In this document: piece by piece, positions 59,909 to 64,000 of the stretch
Position numbering within the stretch: the stretch's first letter is position 1
Layout: every line of letters starts with the position of its first letter
From: Pantoea cypripedii
GTDB taxonomy: Bacteria > Pseudomonadota > Gammaproteobacteria > Enterobacterales > Enterobacteriaceae
Direction of reading: 5' to 3'
Assembly (NCBI RefSeq): GCF_002095535.1
Contig: NZ_MLJI01000001.1
Location: 1-64,000, forward strand
DNA: 64,000 bases
Notes under the pieces: generated by a model
Told to the model about the DNA's origin: nothing
The model's database searches: none
Seen by the model: only the letters and a program-made list of their open reading frames with translations
Translations under genes and position numbers: made by a program

Positions 59909-60721
59909 ATGCGTAAACTGATTAACTATCAACCGCTGCCGATGGGCCGCCTGTTGCTCGGTGTGCTGCCGCTGCTGGCGTTGCTGCTGGTGTATCTGTT
60001 CGCGTCGGATGCGCGTCTGAGCCTCAACGCGGCGGATAAATTGCTGCCGGGGTTTAACGCCATGGGCGACGCCATCAACCGGATGGCGTTTCAGCCCAGC
60101 CCGCGTACCGGGGAATATCTGCTATGGACCGACACCGCCGCCAGCCTGATGCGTCTGCTGAGCGGCGTGTTAATCAGCGCCATGCTGGCACTGGCGATTG
60201 GTCTGTTCACCGGCGCGTTGCCGGTGGTGCGTGCGGTGCTGGCTCCGCTGGTCACCCTGTTCGCGCTGGTGCCGCCGCTGGCGATTCTGCCGATTCTGTT
60301 TATCTGCTTTGGCCTCGGTGAAGTGTCGAAAGTGGTGCTGATTGTCATCGGCATCACCCCGTTGATTGCCCGTGATTTGCAACTTCAGGTGGAGAAAATC
60401 CCGCGCGAGCAACTGGTGAAGGCGCAGACGCTGGGCGGCAATAGCGCACAGATTTTGTGGCGGGTGATCCTGCCACAGCTGATGCCGCGTCTGTTCGATG
60501 CGGTGCGCCTGTCGCTTAGCTCGGCGTGGCTGTTCCTGATCGCCGCTGAAGCTATCGTCGCCACCGAAGGTCTCGGCTACCGCATCTTCCTGATGCGTCG
60601 TTATCTGGCGATGGATGTGATTTTGCCTTACGTCGCCTGGATTACCCTGCTGGCCTTTGCCCTCGACCTGCTGCTGCGGCTGATTAGCCGTCGCTGCTGG
60701 CCGTGGTATTACGCCAAATAA
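59909..60721 (+). CDS. Guanidine ABC transporter permease
   Basis: This gene encodes 270 residues with six membrane helices and the EAA-type loop EQLVKAQTLGGNSAQILW. It is of the nitrate/taurine permease class and follows the binding protein after 15 bases. Confidence 0.9.
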   Translation: MRKLINYQPLPMGRLLLGVLPLLALLLVYLFASDARLSLNAADKLLPGFNAMGDAINRMAFQPSPRTGEYLLWTDTAASLMRLLSGVLISAMLALAIGLFTGALPVVRAVLAPLVTLFALVPPLAILPILFICFGLGEVSKVVLIVIGITPLIARDLQLQVEKIPREQLVKAQTLGGNSAQILWRVILPQLMPRLFDAVRLSLSSAWLFLIAAEAIVATEGLGYRIFLMRRYLAMDVILPYVAWITLLAFALDLLLRLISRRCWPWYYAK

Positions 60722-60731
60722 GGAACGCAGC

Positions 60732-61493
60732 ATGCCCTTACTGCAACTGAAAAACCTTGAGAAGCACTATGGCCAGCAGGTGGTGCTGGAGCGTCTGAAC
60801 ATCAGCGTGGAAGAGGGAGAATTTGTGGCGATTGTCGGCGCTTCCGGCTGCGGCAAAACCACCTTCCTCAATATGCTGCTCGGCACTGAAGCCCCGACCA
60901 AAGGCGCACTGCTGCTGGATGGTGAACCGATCCCCGATGAACCGGATGCCCATCGCGGCGTGGTGTTTCAGCGCTACTCGGTGTTCCCGCATCTGACGGT
61001 GCTGGGCAACGTGATGCTGGCGGAAGAGTTCAGCACTGCCCGCTGGCTGGGACGCGTCTGGGGGCGCAAACGTCAGGCGATTCGCCAGCGCGCGCAGGCG
61101 ATGCTGGCGCAGGTGGGACTCGAACATGCGCAAAGCAAATATCCGCATCAGCTGTCCGGCGGGATGCAACAGCGTCTGGCGCTGGCGCAGGCACTGATGA
61201 AGCGCCCGCGCATTCTGCTGCTGGATGAACCCTTTGGCGCGCTCGATCCCGGTATTCGCAGCGAGATGCATCAGCTGATCACCCAGCTGTGGCAGCAGCA
61301 TGGCCTGACCATCTTTATGATCACCCACGATCTGAAAGAGGGCTTCAGCCTCGCCTCGCGCCTGCTGGTTTTCGACAAGCTGCGCCACGACCCCCACGCG
61401 CCGGAAGCCTGGGGTGCAACCATTACCTACGACCTGCCGCTCGATCGGCAACGGCCCGCTGATGCACCGCTGGCCGCATCGCAGGTCGCCTGA
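60732..61493 (+). CDS. Guanidine ABC transporter ATPase
   Basis: This gene encodes 253 residues with Walker [10 protein letters not shown], signature [15 protein letters not shown] and Walker [13 protein letters not shown]. It is of the nitrate/taurine class and energises import with the two preceding proteins. Ten bases separate it from the permease gene. Confidence 0.92.
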   Translation: MPLLQLKNLEKHYGQQVVLERLNISVEEGEFVAIVGASGCGKTTFLNMLLGTEAPTKGALLLDGEPIPDEPDAHRGVVFQRYSVFPHLTVLGNVMLAEEFSTARWLGRVWGRKRQAIRQRAQAMLAQVGLEHAQSKYPHQLSGGMQQRLALAQALMKRPRILLLDEPFGALDPGIRSEMHQLITQLWQQHGLTIFMITHDLKEGFSLASRLLVFDKLRHDPHAPEAWGATITYDLPLDRQRPADAPLAASQVA

Positions 61494-61504
61494 AGGAGAG
61501 AATC

Positions 61505-62215
61505 ATGACTACCTCATACCAAACAACGTTACCGGCTGGCTCGCACTGGTCGTTTGTGATGCGCAGCGGCACCGCGCTGACCCTCACCGATGTGGCGGGC
61601 GGCGCGAATGTCGGCATGCTGTTTTACAACCCGGAAAACCTGCTGGAGCGTTATAACGCGCCGGACACCCTCAAGTGTCAGCACACCTTCCGTCTCACCG
61701 CCGGGCACTGCCTCTACTCCGACATGGGGCGCATCTTTTGCGGTATTGAAGCGGACAGCTTCGGCTGGCACGAGAGCGTGTGCGGCACGCTGAACGCCGC
61801 GCAAACCGCCGCGCGGTTTGGCGCCAGCGATTATCAGCAGGCGCGTAATCAGCGCCATCAGAATGGCTACGACAGTTTCCTCGTGGAGCTGGCGAAATAT
61901 GGTCTCGGCAAGCGTGATATGGCCGCCTGCATCAACTTTTTCGCCCAGGTACGCGCCGACGATAACGGCACGCTGCAACGGGAACAGCAGGGTGCGGCTG
62001 GCGCTCAGGTGCGGCTGCGTTTCGCCATGGACACCCTGGTGCTGCTGCATACCTGCCCGCATCCGCTCACGCCCGCCGGTGATTATCCGCGACCGCCGGT
62101 GGAATTGCAGATCGATGCGCAGCGCGCGCCGCTGCCGGAGATTTGCCTGCAACGCGCCGAGAACCAGCGCGGCCTGCGTAATAACGCCCTTTATCAATTG
62201 CAGGGAGAATTGTGA
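61505..62215 (+). CDS. Carboxyguanidine deiminase subunit (DUF1989, urea amidolyase-associated protein 1)
   Basis: This gene encodes 236 residues of DUF1989. The conserved [12 protein letters not shown]...WHESVCG and CINFFAQV blocks hold the metal-binding residues. In guanidine-degrading bacteria two such proteins (CgdA/CgdB) form the enzyme that turns carboxyguanidine into allophanate and ammonia. Good ribosome site AGGAGAG. Confidence 0.9.
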   Translation: MTTSYQTTLPAGSHWSFVMRSGTALTLTDVAGGANVGMLFYNPENLLERYNAPDTLKCQHTFRLTAGHCLYSDMGRIFCGIEADSFGWHESVCGTLNAAQTAARFGASDYQQARNQRHQNGYDSFLVELAKYGLGKRDMAACINFFAQVRADDNGTLQREQQGAAGAQVRLRFAMDTLVLLHTCPHPLTPAGDYPRPPVELQIDAQRAPLPEICLQRAENQRGLRNNALYQLQGEL

Positions 62216-62850
62216 TGATCAAAGAAAGTTTACTGAATCCTGCCGGGGCGCATTTTCAGCAGCAGATTGGTGCCGGTGATTACTGGCTGCACCGCATCGA
62301 AAAAGGCGCAACGCTGCGCATCACCGATCTGGAAGGCAATCAGGCGGCGGATACGTTGTTCTTCAACGCTGACGACACCGCTGAACGCTACAGCATGACT
62401 GACACGCTGCGCGGCCAGCAAAATGTGTTTCTGACGGCGGGCAGCGTGCTGCGGTCCAATGACGATCGTCCAATGCTGACCATCGTCGCCGATACCTGTG
62501 GCCGCCACGACACCCTCGGCGGTGCCTGCGCCACCGAGAGCAACACCGTGCGTTATGACCTGGAGAAACGGCATATGCACGCCTGCCGCGACAGCTGGAT
62601 GCTGGCGGTGGCGGAACATCCTGAATATGGCCTGACGCGCCGCGATATCACCCACAACATCAACTTTTTTATGAACGTACCGGTGACGCACGAAGGCGGG
62701 CTGACCTTTGCCGATGGGATTTCTGCGCCGGGTAAATATGTCGAGATGGTGGCAGAGATGAACATCCTGGTGCTGATCTCCAACTGCCCGCAGCTCAACA
62801 ACCCCTGTAACGGTTACAACCCGACGCCGATTTTAGTCAGCGTGTGGTGA
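62215..62850 (+). CDS. Carboxyguanidine deiminase subunit (DUF1989, urea amidolyase-associated protein 2)
   Basis: This gene encodes 211 residues, second DUF1989 protein, with [24 protein letters not shown] and [19 protein letters not shown] (abbreviated [11 protein letters not shown]). ATG 62215 overlaps the previous stop by one base and has GGGAG upstream; GTG 62212 is also in frame. It pairs with the previous subunit. Confidence 0.9.
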   Translation: MIKESLLNPAGAHFQQQIGAGDYWLHRIEKGATLRITDLEGNQAADTLFFNADDTAERYSMTDTLRGQQNVFLTAGSVLRSNDDRPMLTIVADTCGRHDTLGGACATESNTVRYDLEKRHMHACRDSWMLAVAEHPEYGLTRRDITHNINFFMNVPVTHEGGLTFADGISAPGKYVEMVAEMNILVLISNCPQLNNPCNGYNPTPILVSVW

Positions 62851-62929
62851 TCTCCTGACGCAACGGGACGACCCGTTATTTGCCGTCAAGGCCAGCGCAG
62901 GACGACCTGCCGGAAAGAGAGTAGAAGTC

Positions 62930-64000
62930 ATGATTGAGCGTGTATTGATTGCCAACCGTGGCGCAATTGCGGTGCGTATTATCCGCACCTTGCAGGCGAT
63001 GAATATCCGGGCGATTGCGGTGTATGCCGAAGCCGATCGCCACGCGCGCCATGTGCGACTGGCGGATGAAGCCTGGTCGCTGGGCGAAGGCCAGGTGCGC
63101 GATACTTATCTGAACCAGGACAAGCTGCTGGCGATTGCCGCGCAGAGCGGCGCACAGGCGCTGCATCCTGGTTACGGTTTCCTCAGTGAAAACCCCGAAT
63201 TTGTGAACCGCTGCGAGGCGGCGGGCCTGCATTTTCTTGGGCCGAATGCGCAGCAGATGGCGGCGTTTGGCCTGAAGCACCGTGCCCGCGCGCTGGCGCA
63301 GGACAATAATGTCCCGCTGCTGCCCGGCAGCGGCCTGCTGACGTCGCTGGAGCAGGCACAGGCTGCCGCACTCGACATCGGCTATCCGGTGATGCTGAAA
63401 AGCACCGCAGGCGGTGGCGGCATTGGCATGCAGCGTTGCGATGATGCGCAGCAGCTGGCCGATGCCTTTACCCGCGTAAAACGCCTCGCAGGCAATAATT
63501 TCGCCGACGATGGCGTCTTTTTAGAGAAATTTATCGCCAGGGCGCGCCATATCGAAGTACAGATCTTTGGTGATGGGGCGGGTGAGGTGATTGCGCTCGG
63601 CGAGCGTGATTGCTCGGCGCAGCGCCGTAATCAGAAAGTGATGGAAGAAACCCCGGCACCGGGCCTGAGTGACGCGGTACGCGCCGAATTGCAGGCGACA
63701 GCGGTGCGCCTGGGACGCGCGGTGCAGTATCGCAGCGCCGGGACGGTGGAATATGTCTATGACGAGGGCAGCCAGCAATTCTGGTTCCTCGAAGTCAACA
63801 CCCGTTTGCAGGTGGAACACGGCGTGACCGAAATGGTGTACGGCGTGGATTTAGTGCGCTGGATGGTGGAGCTGGCACAGCAGACGTTGCCGCCGCTCGC
63901 CAGCTTGCCGCGGGTGGCAACCGGCCATGCGATTCAGGTGCGTTTGTATGCGGAAGATCCGGCGAAGCAGTTCCAGCCGAGTGCCGGTCTGCTCAGTCAT
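62930..64000 (+). CDS. Biotin-dependent guanidine/urea carboxylase, N-terminal part (runs off right edge)
   Basis: The first 357 codons are visible and open to the end of the window. They form the biotin carboxylase domain: [18 protein letters not shown], the ATP-grasp loop [27 protein letters not shown] and [16 protein letters not shown]. Complete enzymes have about 1,200 residues with a carboxyltransferase and a biotinyl domain. Because the operon has a guanidine riboswitch and two DUF1989 subunits, guanidine rather than urea is the likely substrate, but the deciding residues are outside the window. Confidence 0.92.
   Translation, partial: MIERVLIANRGAIAVRIIRTLQAMNIRAIAVYAEADRHARHVRLADEAWSLGEGQVRDTYLNQDKLLAIAAQSGAQALHPGYGFLSENPEFVNRCEAAGLHFLGPNAQQMAAFGLKHRARALAQDNNVPLLPGSGLLTSLEQAQAAALDIGYPVMLKSTAGGGGIGMQRCDDAQQLADAFTRVKRLAGNNFADDGVFLEKFIARARHIEVQIFGDGAGEVIALGERDCSAQRRNQKVMEETPAPGLSDAVRAELQATAVRLGRAVQYRSAGTVEYVYDEGSQQFWFLEVNTRLQVEHGVTEMVYGVDLVRWMVELAQQTLPPLASLPRVATGHAIQVRLYAEDPAKQFQPSAGLLSH

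Noticed and set aside
58784..59932. Minus-strand open frame opposite the guanidine-binding protein
   Set aside because: It covers the real gene and the riboswitch end; no ribosome site and no recognisable domain.

Overview
The window is chromosomal DNA of a member of the Enterobacterales, most likely Erwiniaceae and Pantoea-like. This is inferred from E. coli-length orthologues in familiar blocks (xyl, glyQS, selAB, fdo, sodA, mtl), GC-rich coding sequence, and a recurring REP-type palindrome with the core GCGCGATTTATCGCGC. No species can be assigned by reading alone.

Left end (1-3660): the 3' end of an Rhs gene with a nuclease-type toxin tip and its immunity gene, then a 33-codon relic of a SymE toxin, an orphan small gene between two similar terminators, and two convergent AraC-family regulators.

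Satellite (3682-15348): an 11.6-kb P4-like phage satellite is integrated in the 3' end of selC (tRNA-Sec) and bounded by 22-bp direct repeats. From the tRNA it carries integrase, an unknown AT-rich gene, an AlpA/Vis regulator, a small ribbon-helix-helix gene with twin palindromic operators, an Icd-like division inhibitor, three small satellite genes, the alpha primase-helicase, an iteron origin, Sid (capsid size), Ogr/Delta (late activator), and a sequence matching 16 of 19 bases of the P2/P4 cohesive end as I recall it. Between cos and the distal att site, where P4 relatives carry antiviral cargo, sits one large AT-rich gene for a PHP-phosphoesterase/SMC-like ATPase (TrlF-like). This is the best candidate here for a poorly described defence system. 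No psu gene is seen.

Core block 1 (15485-28885): xylR, xylFGH and divergent xylAB (xylose uptake and entry into the pentose phosphate pathway); a GlxA-like regulator; wecH; glyQS. A ParDE toxin-antitoxin pair follows.

Selenium/formate block (29599-39987): selB, selA, yibF, fdhE, fdoI, fdoH and fdoG on the minus strand, with fdhD divergent. fdoG has an in-frame UGA (Sec) followed by a SECIS hairpin. With selC about 14 kb away, most of the selenocysteine pathway and its client enzyme lie together.

Core block 2 (39984-49621): a DeoR-type repressor divergent from a class III aminotransferase, sodA, a VirK/YbjX-like gene, yibL, mtlR-mtlD-mtlA with four near-perfect CRP sites upstream, and yiaF. 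Next comes an approximately 0.8-kb stretch without a credible gene that contains two related 11-bp-stem hairpins.

Right end (50431-64000): a minus-strand operon of a GntR/FadR-type regulator, a five-gene peptide ABC transporter and a gamma-glutamyltransferase-like enzyme. Divergent from it is a guanidine operon with a sigma-54 promoter core, a guanidine-I (ykkC) riboswitch with a terminator, an ABC transporter, two DUF1989 subunits (carboxyguanidine deiminase type) and a biotin-dependent carboxylase that runs off the window. Guanidine would be imported, carboxylated and deiminated to allophanate as a nitrogen source.
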